A DNA stretch of 64,000 bases. Source: Pampus argenteus. Taxonomy: Eukaryota > Chordata > Actinopteri > Scombriformes > Stromateidae. Made by a program: the position numbers and the translations under genes. Position 1 is the stretch's first letter. Every line of letters starts with the position of its first letter. Shown here in pieces: positions 48,201 through 60,659 of the stretch. A model generated the notes under the pieces. That model was given only the letters and a program-made list of their open reading frames with translations. It was not told where the DNA came from and ran no database searches. The stretch is taken from NCBI GenBank assembly GCA_036937835.1, contig CM072879.1, positions 5,742,001 through 5,806,000 of the forward strand. Reading direction: 5' to 3'.

Positions 48201-51200
48201 TTTTAAGATTAGCCTACTTAGCATTATAAGTCATTTTAAACTGAACATCTGAACATTTCCACTGGTGGTGAAGTGTGGTAAATGGGACTTCTTTGGGAGT
48301 ATTGATATTGACATTTCTGTCCTCATTCATCTGTCAATATGATTTGATGTGGTCCTCCTGAGTCTATGGTCAGAACTGCTTCCATAGCAACGGCCTGTTA
48401 TTCATAATGAGCATCATCAGTATCGAGTATAAATGCTGTTATACTTATATAAAGTGTAATATTACACCTTTTTGTTAGAATAACCGGAGGAACGTGTTAT
48501 TCATCATTTCTTGCAACCTTGTTTTTTATGATTAATAAAAATTAAGTCTGTGTATAAATACCTACCGGAGGTAAAATTACATTCTGAGGCACGGATTTAT
48601 TTATTTTTTATTTTTTTCTTTTGTTTGTTTGTTTGTTTGTTTTCTTTTTTTAATGAGTCAAGGCATGAATGTCTGTTAAAAAAATTGCTGATACTGGAAA
48701 ACTAACTATAAAAAAAAACAAAAAAAAAAACAATCACCACTTACTCCCGGCGACACAATGACCACTACTTTAAATTACCTGCTCACATTGGCAACATTAA
48801 AACCAGAGTACCATTACAGATAAGAGCATCTTTTGTGTAATGGGACATGATGAATTCATAATTGCTTCAAACTGCATACTACTTAGCTCTGTTATGCGTT
48901 TGACTTTGTCTGGCCGGACCGACACCGAGTGTAGAGTGTAGCTGCTGGGAAGTAGGTAACATGTAAGCAAAGTAGAATGAGATCTAAAAGAAAATGTCGT
49001 GATGAAACTTAGAGTTAGACATTTTAAAGTTAAAAAAGATCCCAGTCTTACGGCTCAGGGAGCCGACCGAGACGAGTTTTACAGTTATGAGGGAGGTCCT
49101 AATGAGTCTCAGAAGGCTCTGAGAAGAGAAGAGTGACTCCACACTGCCTTAACAGAGTTGCTTAGGCCAGCTGCACGGATGATATGCCTCCTATGAGGGG
49201 AGAAATCCCTTCTATCCCTCCTTAGCTCTTATTTCATTTCTTTTCCTCCCTCCTCCACTTTGCACTTACATGATCCTTCTATAGTCACATGAATATTTTA
49301 AGGCCACTAAGGCTCCAAAAACTTTGCATTCTTTATTTTTGGTTGTTTTTTATTTTTTATTTTTATTTTTATTTTTTTTGCCAAGTCACTCAGGATGAAG
49401 GCAACAGCTGAATGGCTAAAATGTAAGATGTCATAACTGTGATGTGGAAAAGATGTCATGATCTGAGCTTCTAGAAACACTTTATAGATGCTCACTAACA
49501 GAAAAAAAAAATGTTGTGACCGTGAGCTCAGCTCTGCAGAGGAGGGGAAAGCAACAGCTCCATTTTCTGTTTGTTGAATACACTCCAATTTCTTTTCCTG
49601 CCGGCCTGTGACAGGTCGCCCGTACTGAGACTGCTACGAGACTGAGATACAGAGAAGGACAAGGAGCTTGTTAAGCTGCTTGATTCACACGTGTCTTTAT
49701 GTCATATCCTCGTCAACAACTTGTTACACAGGTACTTGTTTATCCATGTTGGACGCATAAATGACGGCAGAACGGGGTAGTTTCCATTCCGCTGTTCGAA
49801 AAAGGAATTGACCCCTGTCATTTTAATATATGAATCATCAGATTTATAGGCGATGTGCACGCATGAAAATCTCTAACGAGTTCAGGAACTAATTAAATAG
49901 TTACGTGATATTTTCTACATTTCTTTTGCCAAACCTCCATTACCACGACTGTCAAAAGTTTAATTACGAAAAAGGAGATTAAAATGGTTTCGCAGCGATC
50001 AAATATTAATACAGCTAGTGTGATCATTTCTCTTGGCCCTCATATTTCTTAATAATAAGTTGACTTGTATGGGGATATTTTTACCCCCGTATCATTTGTC
50101 TGCGGTCAGACTTGACCTCAATAAAAAGCCAGGGATGAATTACTCGAGATTAAGCTTTTGTCTGAAGTTTCAAATAATCCGAGTTAATTATGTTTACGAT
50201 CGTCTCTTCTTTTGTATCCATCTGATTTATTTTTTTTTTTTTAGCAAGACAGTCGTTTCAATTGAGGGATTTTACGAAGAGGAACATTACTCTTTATATG
50301 TGCTCCTCGCAGCCGCACACAATATTTGACCAACGGTGAAAAAGCACCTCGGCGGGCCTGCTCAGTGTCCCATGACGGCATATAGAGTTACAGTAAGTGA
50401 TATCCTTGAATGGACAAGAAATGGATACACGCAGCTCTCTAATTTCCAGGCAAGAACACTGAAAGCATTGTTCACTTTTACTTTTCTGTGCACCTTTCAC
50501 TTTAAAACTGGAAGGCTACTTAGAATGGGACACAGGTGCTAATTTTAGCAGAAGGGAGACGGGGTGGTAGACTAGAAAAGAAAAACCAAAAAACCCTGAA
50601 GAGATTGCATCCAACACAGGTTTAATCTGCAGGAGTTAAACATTAGCCTATGAATCACTACATTCACACTAATTACTGCTGTTTGGTAGCTTCATTTGTT
50701 TTACTTTTGCTTGTTTAACTTGCAGATATAGAGAATTAACTTCAGGTTCCCTATAAGACTTATGATATATGACTAGAGCATTGTTATTATTATTCTCCAG
50801 TGTGTTAGCATGGTTGTTGTGCAGATAGGTAGCCATTAACAAAAGAAACACTTACTTAAACATTACTGAATGAATATAAAAACAGATATTTTTTTTTTGC
50901 CATTGATCATAAATGAAATAATCGGATGTATAGACATGAGTCTGTGATTCACATAAATATGATACTGAGCTCATCTTTTTTTTAGCGTTTTATGTGAGAA
51001 ACTGCACGAACAAAAGCTTTTGAAAAGTCAGCACTGGCTCAGTGTAGACATAGAGAGCTAATAAGCATGTTTTCACAAATGTCAAACAATCTCTTTAAAA
51101 GGTTACGGTAAGCAATACAAACACAAAATGCGATATTTGGAAAATCGTGCAAGCGCAGCGTTTGCAACGGCCCAGAATGCAAAGGGTGAAGTGGAATACA

Positions 51201-51438
51201 GATCACTGGGTGTGGTGATTAATAAATACACTTTTAAGCCAGTCACATCGCTGGTCCCATAGCTCTGAAACAGCTGAGCCAATCACAGTGAAGCATGACA
51301 GAAACAGAAAGACGCTCCAGGACATAAACACACATCTGCAGCCAGAGGCAGCGGGTGTCTGTGGAGGGTGCAGCTTAATTAGTATAATGTTGATTAAAAA
51401 ACAAATGATTTATTAACAAGGACAGTCTGGTGAAGATG

Positions 51439-51895
51439 GCATGGTCGCATGTATGGTTTTACTGTAGATCGCACGGTCGCATGTATGGTTTTACTGTAGA
51501 TCGCATGGTCGCATGCATGGTTTTACTGTAGATCGCATGGTCGCATGTATGGTTTTACTGTAGATCGCATGGTCGCATGTATGGTTTTACTGTAGATCGC
51601 ACGGTCGCATGTATGGTTTTACTGTAGATCGCATGGTCGCATGCATGGTTTTACTGTAGATCGCATGGTCGCATGTATGGTTTTACTGTAGATCGCATGG
51701 TCGCATGTATGGTTTATACTGTAGATCGCATGGTCACATGTATGGTTTTACTATAGATCGCATGGTAGCATGTATGGTTTTACTGTACATCGCATGGTAG
51801 CATGTATGGTTGTACTGTAGATCACATGGTCGCATGTATGGTTTTACTGTACATCGCATGGTCGCATTTATGGTCTTACTGTAGATCGCATGGTC
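51439..51895. repeat. 32-bp minisatellite, 14.3 copies
   Basis: The unit begins GCATGGTCGCATGTATGG and ends ACTGTAGATC. There are fourteen units and one partial. Units 1-4 and 5-8 form two identical 128-bp blocks; unit 9 has an extra base, and units 10-14 carry more changes (for example GTAGCATG and GTACATC). It lies in KHDRBS3 intron 1. An 84-aa minus-strand ORF across the diverged part is an artefact of the repeat. Confidence 0.97.
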
Positions 51896-54043
51896 AAGAA
51901 CAACATATGATAACATACTGCTAAAAAGAAACATCAGCATTAAATCATAGATGGATGCAGACTGTTTTACTTGCATTTTCCGATGCATCTGGAAGTTGGA
52001 GAGCGTTTAGAATAGTGCGCTTGCTTCAGGTATTTACTTTGCTCTTGTTAATGTAATCAAACAACATGGGCAGGAGTGACTTTGCGTCCGAAACAAACAA
52101 CAGACCCAATTTACACCAAAATACCAACAGTTCACTTTTGGTCCTCGGGCCCTAAATGTTTATTAATCCACCACTGAAAAAAAATTGTCTCCTACAAATG
52201 TATTATTTACTAGTTTTATTGTTTGTTTTAAAAAAAAACAACTGTGCTCAGCTGTTTTAAGAAATTACTTTTATTATTTTAAAAATGTACATCCTCACAA
52301 ACAGTCCTTGAGGCCACAGGCAAGGGACAGACTCACACATTGTTGGTTTTCATCTTTCCATGTTAATAATAAGAATGAAACGAAATGTCTGTTTGTGTCG
52401 TACTTAATCTCCTCACACCTTCTTGTTACTGCGAGGCAACCTGTGGTTTAAAATGCGTTACTTAACATTAAATATGTGCATGCTTTCTCTATCTGACTTT
52501 GCTAGTGGTGGCCAGGTCAGCTGCAGAGGTTTATCGGGTATGAATTACAAAACCTGAGGAAGCTTGCAGTGTACAGTATAGCAAGACAGTTCATCTGGAG
52601 AGGAGAGGATGACAGAAGGAGAAAGATGTTGATAGAAGCAAGAAGGAAGGAGGGAATCCAGGCAGTGAGGTGGAGGTAGCAGCAGGCAGCTGGGGCCGGC
52701 TGTGCTGAAGGGGCAGCAGCCAGGCTGATGGATTACACCGGCTCTCTCCTGGGTAAACGGACACCGCCACCCCTCCCCTTTTAACAATGTCTCAGCCTGT
52801 ATCGTCATTGAAATGTCTCCAAAGATGGAGGTGAACATGCAGCTGAGCCACTTAATCTGAGAGGCTACATTTCTACCACGAGCAGTGGATTCGAGAGACC
52901 CCCTGCAAAAGATCTTTTTCTAAACAAATTCGATATCGTTTTCTACAGAGAAGACGTGTCCACCAATACCAATATGATCTGCGAGCCAAGAGCGATGCTG
53001 AAAAACAACGCTCATCGATTCAGTCAAGACTAATTGCCGGGAAAGAAGGCCGTATAGTTTTCATACATATTTCCCCATTTCGTTGTCATTTTGCAGTGCA
53101 GTTATGAGTGGAATGACTCGTCGGGCCATGTCTTGGCATGTGGTTTTTACAGGTTATGACACCAGGGATCATCATTGCCTCTCCTGGTATGGATGAAGCA
53201 TTTTAGCGGCTGCTGGTAGCTACGCAAGCCGCTTCAATCAGGTCTGTGCTAAAAGGTCACACTGCTTAAGAGTGTACTCTGACTAAATAAATAATGAGCA
53301 GGAGCAGAGCATTGCAAATTAACCCCCCCCTCCCCTAAACCACACATGTACTTTCACATCTTCTCACATATTGTCTATGTCGAGGGGCTGCTGTGGCGTT
53401 TCACAGCTAAACTCAAAGTCCTCAGTAAAAGCCCTTGACATTTTACTCAACTACTTTATCACGCTTTGAAGTCACGTCCTTGTCTGAATACTTTCCTGTG
53501 TAGACTTTAAGAGTAACAAATTACAGTAATAGCAATTCAATCACAGGAACAGTAACCCATTTTACAGTCAGCGTAAAACACGTCCATTATAGAAAGAGTT
53601 CTTTGGAAAGTAACTGAGAACGGATATTAAAACATGAAATGAATTTGACATCTAATTGTTAATTCCATAGATTCCTTCAGTGCGCGAAATGTGTGAGAGC
53701 TAAAGAGCTGCAGAATGCTAGATGAAACAGTCGTGGCCGTAAATAATTGTAACGCCGTGAGGATGAACAGGTGGGGGGAAAAAATACTGTGCATATAAGT
53801 GCATATTAAAGCCGCATACAGGGACACCTCAACAACAATCGACTGTTAATTAATCATTGCTAATACTAGATCATTTCTCAAGATTACAAGTAACCATAGC
53901 AACATTACTGATTCTATTAAACCCACTAATGATTAAACGGAACAGATTCAAGATGTTAACTCCGGTTATACAATTACCATCGTGTGAAATACTTTGGCTG
54001 GAAAGGCTCCATTGCAGTGCAAAAACAGTAAAAAAATAAAAAT

Positions 54044-54046
<3 letters not shown>

Positions 54047-54115
<69 letters not shown>
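54047..54115. repeat. (AT)n microsatellite, about 69 bp
   Basis: The longest pure dinucleotide array in the window, in intron 1. It can extrude as a cruciform. Confidence 0.97.
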
Positions 54116-54118
<3 letters not shown>

Positions 54119-55640
54119 AGACATATCAGTGAATTCAAACCCTATAGAGAGTTATTATACAGTTGGCAGTTACAGCACCAAAGTCGACGTAACTAATAGT
54201 CTAAAGGATATTCTGTTAAACGATATAAAACCAATCGATGTTTTCATTGATGAATGTCAATTAAGTTCTGTTATCAAATAATCTATTGAATATTTTTTAT
54301 GATTAATTCTTTTTTTTTTTTTTTTTTTTTAAAGTGAAAAACATGCCCATCAAAATGTGAAATGTCATCTTTTTGTCCGACCAATATGTTCTGAAGACAA
54401 GTGGTTGATCTATCATCCTAATCATTTCAGCATTATTCCCAATATCAAAATAATAAATCTCATCAATCTTATTGCCTATATTATTCTGATATGAGCACAC
54501 CTCTTTATGCTTTGTCACTTACATCTTCTCCCTACTTTTTTTTTTTTTTTTTTCATAATGAAATTTAAAAAAAAAGGTAAGACGAGAATGACCCAGTGGA
54601 TGGCATTATTGATTGATTAATCTGCAGTCGTTTTTGAAAATAACCCTTGCTACTTTGATAGCACAGTCTCCGGTAGGTCGCCATATCTGATTAACCTTTT
54701 GTACGTGGCCAAGCTTTTAAAAGCAGGGGGGGAGACATGAACAGAGCCTCCCTATATTCCGCTCCTATTCTAAGTGATTAAATCAATTGTGAGTGCTTAG
54801 CCTCGCTTCGGGCCCTTTCTGTAGGCACGATAGTGTCGGCCTACTGATTCCATGTTCGCTGAGTCACCCGTCGCGCACTGCCAAGCGCTTTACAAGATCG
54901 CCGGGAAGCACATCAAACCTGGGATTTTATGAAAGAGGATACTGTGGAGGACCCTGACGGGGAGCCGACTTGGTGACGAGATCAAACGGAAGGAAAATGA
55001 GAAGCAGCGATACAAAGAATATGCGTCTTTGTGAGGATCATTGTGCATCCTGCGGCCACTTCCTCCGGTCTGGTAGCCTGAGGTCACAAATTGCTCGCAG
55101 GCTTGAAGTTACAAGGAAGTCTGCAATTAATCATCCTACATGGAGCTCAACAAGGAGATTTGTTCACCGTCTTTATTAAAAGATATTGAATTACGGAGCG
55201 TTTTTCATTTGAGCAGTGGCTTTTTTTTTTTCCTTCCCTTCTTTATCCTATCCCATAGGAGGCGATATGTGTGATCAAGTAGCGAGCAAACTGATGGAAA
55301 ATAATGACTCAGTGTTACTGGACTAGCCTGTAGGCAGAGATTAAGGAAATGAAAAAGAGTTCACGGAGTTATTCATGCCGTTCTCCCAGTCTCATTATCG
55401 ACCACACACCAGAGGGGATGACACTTTAGCTCTCAGCACCTGCGTCCTCGGAGCGGCGTTAACTTTGCCATGACTCCAACAAACAATATCAGGATGGAGA
55501 AAATTAAAGCTGTAACTGAACGAGGCAGGAGAGAAGTGGCAGCAGGAGAAAGCTATAAAAGCAGTGCTGGGTAGAAGTCTTTCTCGCTCTATTGACTGAC
55601 AGCTTGAATGTCGAGAAGGAACCCGCAGTGGGCGTGTGTC

Positions 55641-55665
55641 TGTGTGTGTGTGTGTGTGTGTGTGT
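55641..55665. repeat. (GT)n microsatellite
   Basis: A GT run in intron 1 preceded by imperfect GTGTGTCT units. Confidence 0.95.
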
Positions 55666-57838
55666 AGCCTTTATATGTCTGAAAGTTTTTTTTATTATTT
55701 ATTTATTTTTTCTTCTTCGACTGTGTTCACAACTGCACAAAACTTAGCAAGTAATAAGTAGACGGAGATTCAACATGGAAAAGATAATTAACACATTTTC
55801 ACGAGGGCTGTCGAAAAAGAAGTTACAGTAAGTTATTAGCAAAATACACTGGAGTGTACTGTCTGTTGGTTCAGACTGGATGTATTGGCTCTTTTCTTCT
55901 TTCGCCTTCTCACTTTGTGTTTTTTTTTTTTTGCAAACAGACACATTTAAATGCATCTCTATCTTGAGTAGGTGGTTAACTCTGTATAGGTTAGCACAGT
56001 TTAAGATCGAGCTGCAGCACTGACTCCTCCACACTGCTGAAAGCTTTCTCCCCCCCTAGCAGCATCTGCAACAACAAAATGCACAATAAATACTCCAGGT
56101 ATAGCCGGTGTTATGGGGTACCGAGTTTTTTGTTCTACAGTCATTTTTCAGAGGCAGATGGTTTGGTTAACTCTCAATGTGCAGAGCTACTAAGAGACTA
56201 TAAATAAAAGTACAACTACTCATACAGTCATTCAAAGCAATCGCGCTTGGGTTTTAGTGATCTATGTCTGGCTGGAGCATCCCGCCTGCACATAAGCGAA
56301 CGTGCAAAGATGTCATTCACAGATGTCTACACGTCTTTTTCTTATATGTTAAAGCTGTAGCGATCTGTATTTGAGATTTAGTGTTGGACTCGGAGAGATT
56401 TCACACCGACTCTGCAATTCTAAACACTACAGAGTGTTTTAGTGTCTTTCAGCTCGTTGTTTTGGTTTTGCAGCCCTCATTTTTAGGTCTGGTTCTGTAC
56501 AATACTAGTGATTTGTGCTGTTTCTGCAGTAGAGCCCTGAAGGCGGTTCGTGAATCTTCGCCTTAGAGTAGATTTGTATGGCACTTCCTCAGCTACCACT
56601 ACACCACTGCATTTCTGATGTTGCCTAGATACTGCAGCTGAAGCCTTGTATGGCTCTTATGAACTCGGAGGTTAACTAGCTAACTTGGACAGCTTCAGCA
56701 CAGTCAGATGGTTTTCTTTCTTTGCTAAGCTATCAAGAATTAGATTACCTCTTCCCATTTGGGCCTACATTATGGAACGCTGGTGTTCAAGAATGCCATT
56801 TTTTCTACAAGTATAAGCTATATTCTCATTGTAAAATTCACACTCAGATATATGGTTACGACAGTTTCCCTCTTCCTCACTGTAATGAAATCTGTTCCTA
56901 TAAAAAAAAAAAGTAACAAAAAAAGTAAGCCCTGCATGAATGATATAGTGGTCTGTGCATTAGCATGGGCCAAATCCAGCCAACAGAAATGCAGCAGAAT
57001 GTGCGGGCTGAAACAGGCCTCCCAGCCAGGCTGTCAGGAGGATGAAAATATGCCTGGCTTCATTTAGTGCTGTTGGGGATCCTGTGGCGAAAATGGGCAG
57101 GTAGAGCTAATGGACTACTCTAGGACACAGCGGGGCTGTCGACTCAGCAACGCCGGCGGCTGTCTCTCCAGGACGCACCAATTCTATGACAATCTCTCCG
57201 AGGCCACAGCAGGCGTACAGTACGGGGGCCCGGGAGCCATCCCCTCTCCGTGCTCCGTACAGGATTTACTGTAAATGAAATCCATTTGCAAGGAACTTCA
57301 AATTGTTTCAGAACCTGCCGTGTTGACATAAATCACAAGGGCTGCTCTTTTTTTTTTTTTAATAACACTGTGAAAGATAAGAAGTCAATTAGTCCAGGAT
57401 TAAAATACACTCACTGCAAGAATTAAAGAGCTTTTCTGATTCAAGTATTGGCATCTATGTAGTATTTTGCTGTATTTAAGGCATTGTATTCACTAAAAAA
57501 CTACTAGGACATAATTATTTTTAACCTAGCTTGTTAAGATGGAATTTTTTTCAGTGTGTGTGTGTGTGTGTATACGCAGTATAAGCAGTATGCAGGTCTC
57601 TCTTGCATACAGTATATGCATGCATTTGCATGCGCACCGGTGTAATCAAACATATCTGCCGCTAACCGAGAACTAGATCTATCATGAGCTGTCAGTCTAG
57701 CAGAGCAATAAGAGAGATACAGCAGCTGCTCTGATTGACAGTGAGGAAATTAAAGTGTCACATGAAACATGTTAACCATATTTTGCTGTGTGTTGTCATC
57801 CACTGGCACGTTGCTTCAGTCAAGCAACCAGAGCATGG

Positions 57839-57866
57839 GGAACAACAACAACAACAACAACAACAA
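57839..57866. repeat. (AAC)n trinucleotide microsatellite
   Basis: About nine AAC units in intron 1. Confidence 0.95.
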
Positions 57867-60640
57867 GGACGGGAATAAAAATTCAAGGGGAGGATAACCT
57901 AAAATTACAGGGATTGTTTTCCAATTACTGAGCGTCTTGACCGCGAGGTAAGACATCGCTCTTAAATAGGCATTGTTCCCTCCACTGTCCTTTATCTCAG
58001 AGATGTAGGCCGGCACTCCAGCTCAGGGTATATTGTCTGACAGTAATCTTTGACAGCGTTGTCAATGTCAGACCTGCGACCTGAGACGTATGAGTGAATA
58101 AGGCTGTGAAAATGAGAAAAAAAAAACAAAAAAAACAAAAAAACAAGGGACTGTGAAGGGTATGCGTTCTCTTCGGGATGACAGTTCACAGTGTAACACA
58201 TTGAAGACATGGCTTTATGTCATCCGAAAGTGAGAATCCATTCTCACACCATGGCAGAGGCATGTGTAATGCCTCAGTGCATCACCACCCACTGCACATC
58301 ATTAGCATGACATCTCCAAGTGGAAAAAGTATAGGAGGCAGCTGTCCACTGCTGTCGTCAATTTCTCCCGCTTCAGGTCTGACTTGGCGCTCGGAGCAGT
58401 CAGAATTTAATTGCACGGGGTCAATAGGTTATTTAAATCTTGCACGAAAAAAAAAAAAAAAAAAAATATCAACAATGGCAGATAATGGAAAATGTATTTG
58501 CATGAGACTTGGCAGGGCTCTTTGTTAAAAAAAAAAAAATATCACGCCTTTAAAGCATATACATGCCAACTGTGGGCAGGTGATAATGGGATGGAATCTC
58601 AGTAGCTAAAGGTCATACACATGTTAGGTGTTGTTAAATGTGCTGTGTTACTTTTACCCTGTGAAATATAACAATAAAACCTTTAAATGACTGTTGACAT
58701 ACTTAAACTTTAATAAATATCAGTAAATTCAAACCATCTAACTCATTGAAAAAATAAACTCATCTTAATAGAGGCAGACTAAACACGTGTGAACTAGTTA
58801 TTTCTGATCTATATTGGATTTACTAAAGACATTATTTCAAGTGGTGAAAAAAAATGTCACTCAGGAGCCAGGAAACTGCTTCTAAATGCAGTTGTGTTGT
58901 TATGCAGCGACAAAGCTGTCGCTAACGTTGTTATGCAAAAACATAGCATTTCCTGTTTATGACGGTTTTAGTGTTGCGGGCTGCGTTCATTGTGCTACAT
59001 CAGCTTTGTTGTAATTGTTTGTGTTTATAGCCTTGCTTTCCAGAGTTTGCAATGAATAAACTACATTAGCATTATAGGTGCATTAAATCGAAGAACGCTT
59101 GTAATAATTGGCTGCGAGCAAAACCTTTCAAATACTTTTTTTTTAAAAATTTTTTTTATAGATCTGGATACAAAAAGGAATAAAAGCAGGTTTTGCTTGA
59201 CTGGAGAAGTTTCGATAGTGTTTATAACTGGGTTATGTCCGCTGATGCCTATAAAAAGGTTTTGAGTATCGATACCCAGCCCTAGCAAGAATGTTAGGTA
59301 ATCTTATACCATCTAAAATATCACTGTCAAAACATACATTTGACTATTAATGCTCTCAGTCTCCACCTTTAAACACTCTATCTGGCTTTGAATCGGGGAA
59401 AATACGATGCCAAGTCTCACCACTTACGTTTCTGGCTCTGAATATCTGAGAGAAGTCTGGACAAAATTCAGCTTTTAACACATTTAGACCTGTGACTGTG
59501 AAACATTAAAATATGTGAGATATAGACATGCCGAAGCCAATTGCTCATTCACTTTCACATTAAGGGGGATTTAGATGATGAAACAAGTGATCAGAGAAAA
59601 AAAAACTGTTATGGTAGCATCAATCATTATCATTTTGTGTCCTCACTGTCATTTTTGCCTATATGACACATTGTATACATGCCAATGGATGCTACTCTGT
59701 CTTCACAATATATACAAATATAGAGTAAATAGATTGCACTGTATAGTAAATACCACGTTCAAATGTGTCGCCTTAACATATCTGGAGCAAATTAGAAAAA
59801 AAATATTATAAATCCTTTCAATAGACACTTAATTGTATATAGGCCGGCATCATAATCCACGATATGATTTGTATGGTTATTATTATTTTTATCTATTGTC
59901 ATTGTGGTTTTTTTGTGTTTGTCGGTCATTTGATTGGTTGATGGAATAATATTTTCTCCTGGTATGTTGGCCATAGAATATCTGTTTCTATTATTTCCAT
60001 TTAAACCATTTCCTTGTGACTAAATAAAGGCTTTTATAATACCTCTCCTTCATGCTCTTCATCTGTTTCCTATTCTGCATTTATTAACAGGTTAGCACTA
60101 CACACAGTGCTTAGAGAGCCGCGGTGTGCTTAAGGCGATCGTAAAGCACAGCGTGTTCTCTATAAAGTCAGAATGTTGATAAATGTGTTCTGAGCAGAAC
60201 TTCTGCGTTAAGTAACACAAAGAGTCAAAGTTCAGCCAATTCAAAGTCAATGCAGTCAGCATGTTTTCTCCTCCGGTAGAACAAACGTAAAAACGTCTTG
60301 TTAGTGTGGTTCCGCAGTTGCTGCACCTCCGTGGCTGCAGTGAGAGTCCGCTCCTCTTCGCGCTGCTCTTAGCTCCTATACTTAGTCCCAGCAGATGTCG
60401 TACACTGCTTTCGCTCAGAGGAGAGAGAACCAGACATGCACATCTCATTAATTATGTCTCAGTTGAAATATCAGTCCAGAGCTCCCAGCCATTTGACTAA
60501 GGCAGAGGTAATGAAACCCCGTACATTGAAGGTAAACGAGACGGCTCTGGGACGGAGGGCGGGGCAGGGTTGCCAGGTTGAGGCTGAAGCCGGAGCTGAG
60601 TTTAAACCAATTTAAACCAGTTTATGAGACCAACATTCAT

Positions 60641-60659
60641 ATATATATATATATATATA
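60641..60659. repeat. (AT)n microsatellite
   Basis: A short AT run in intron 1. Confidence 0.9.

Noticed and set aside
51734..51988. 84-aa minus-strand ORF with repeated Thr-Met-Tyr-Ser-Lys words
   Set aside because: It runs through the 32-bp minisatellite; the period is not a multiple of three and no family is recognisable.
60098..60448. 116-aa minus-strand ORF near the CpG-richer patch as a possible alternative first exon
   Set aside because: It does not resemble the KHDRBS3 N-terminus and has no convincing donor in the required phase.
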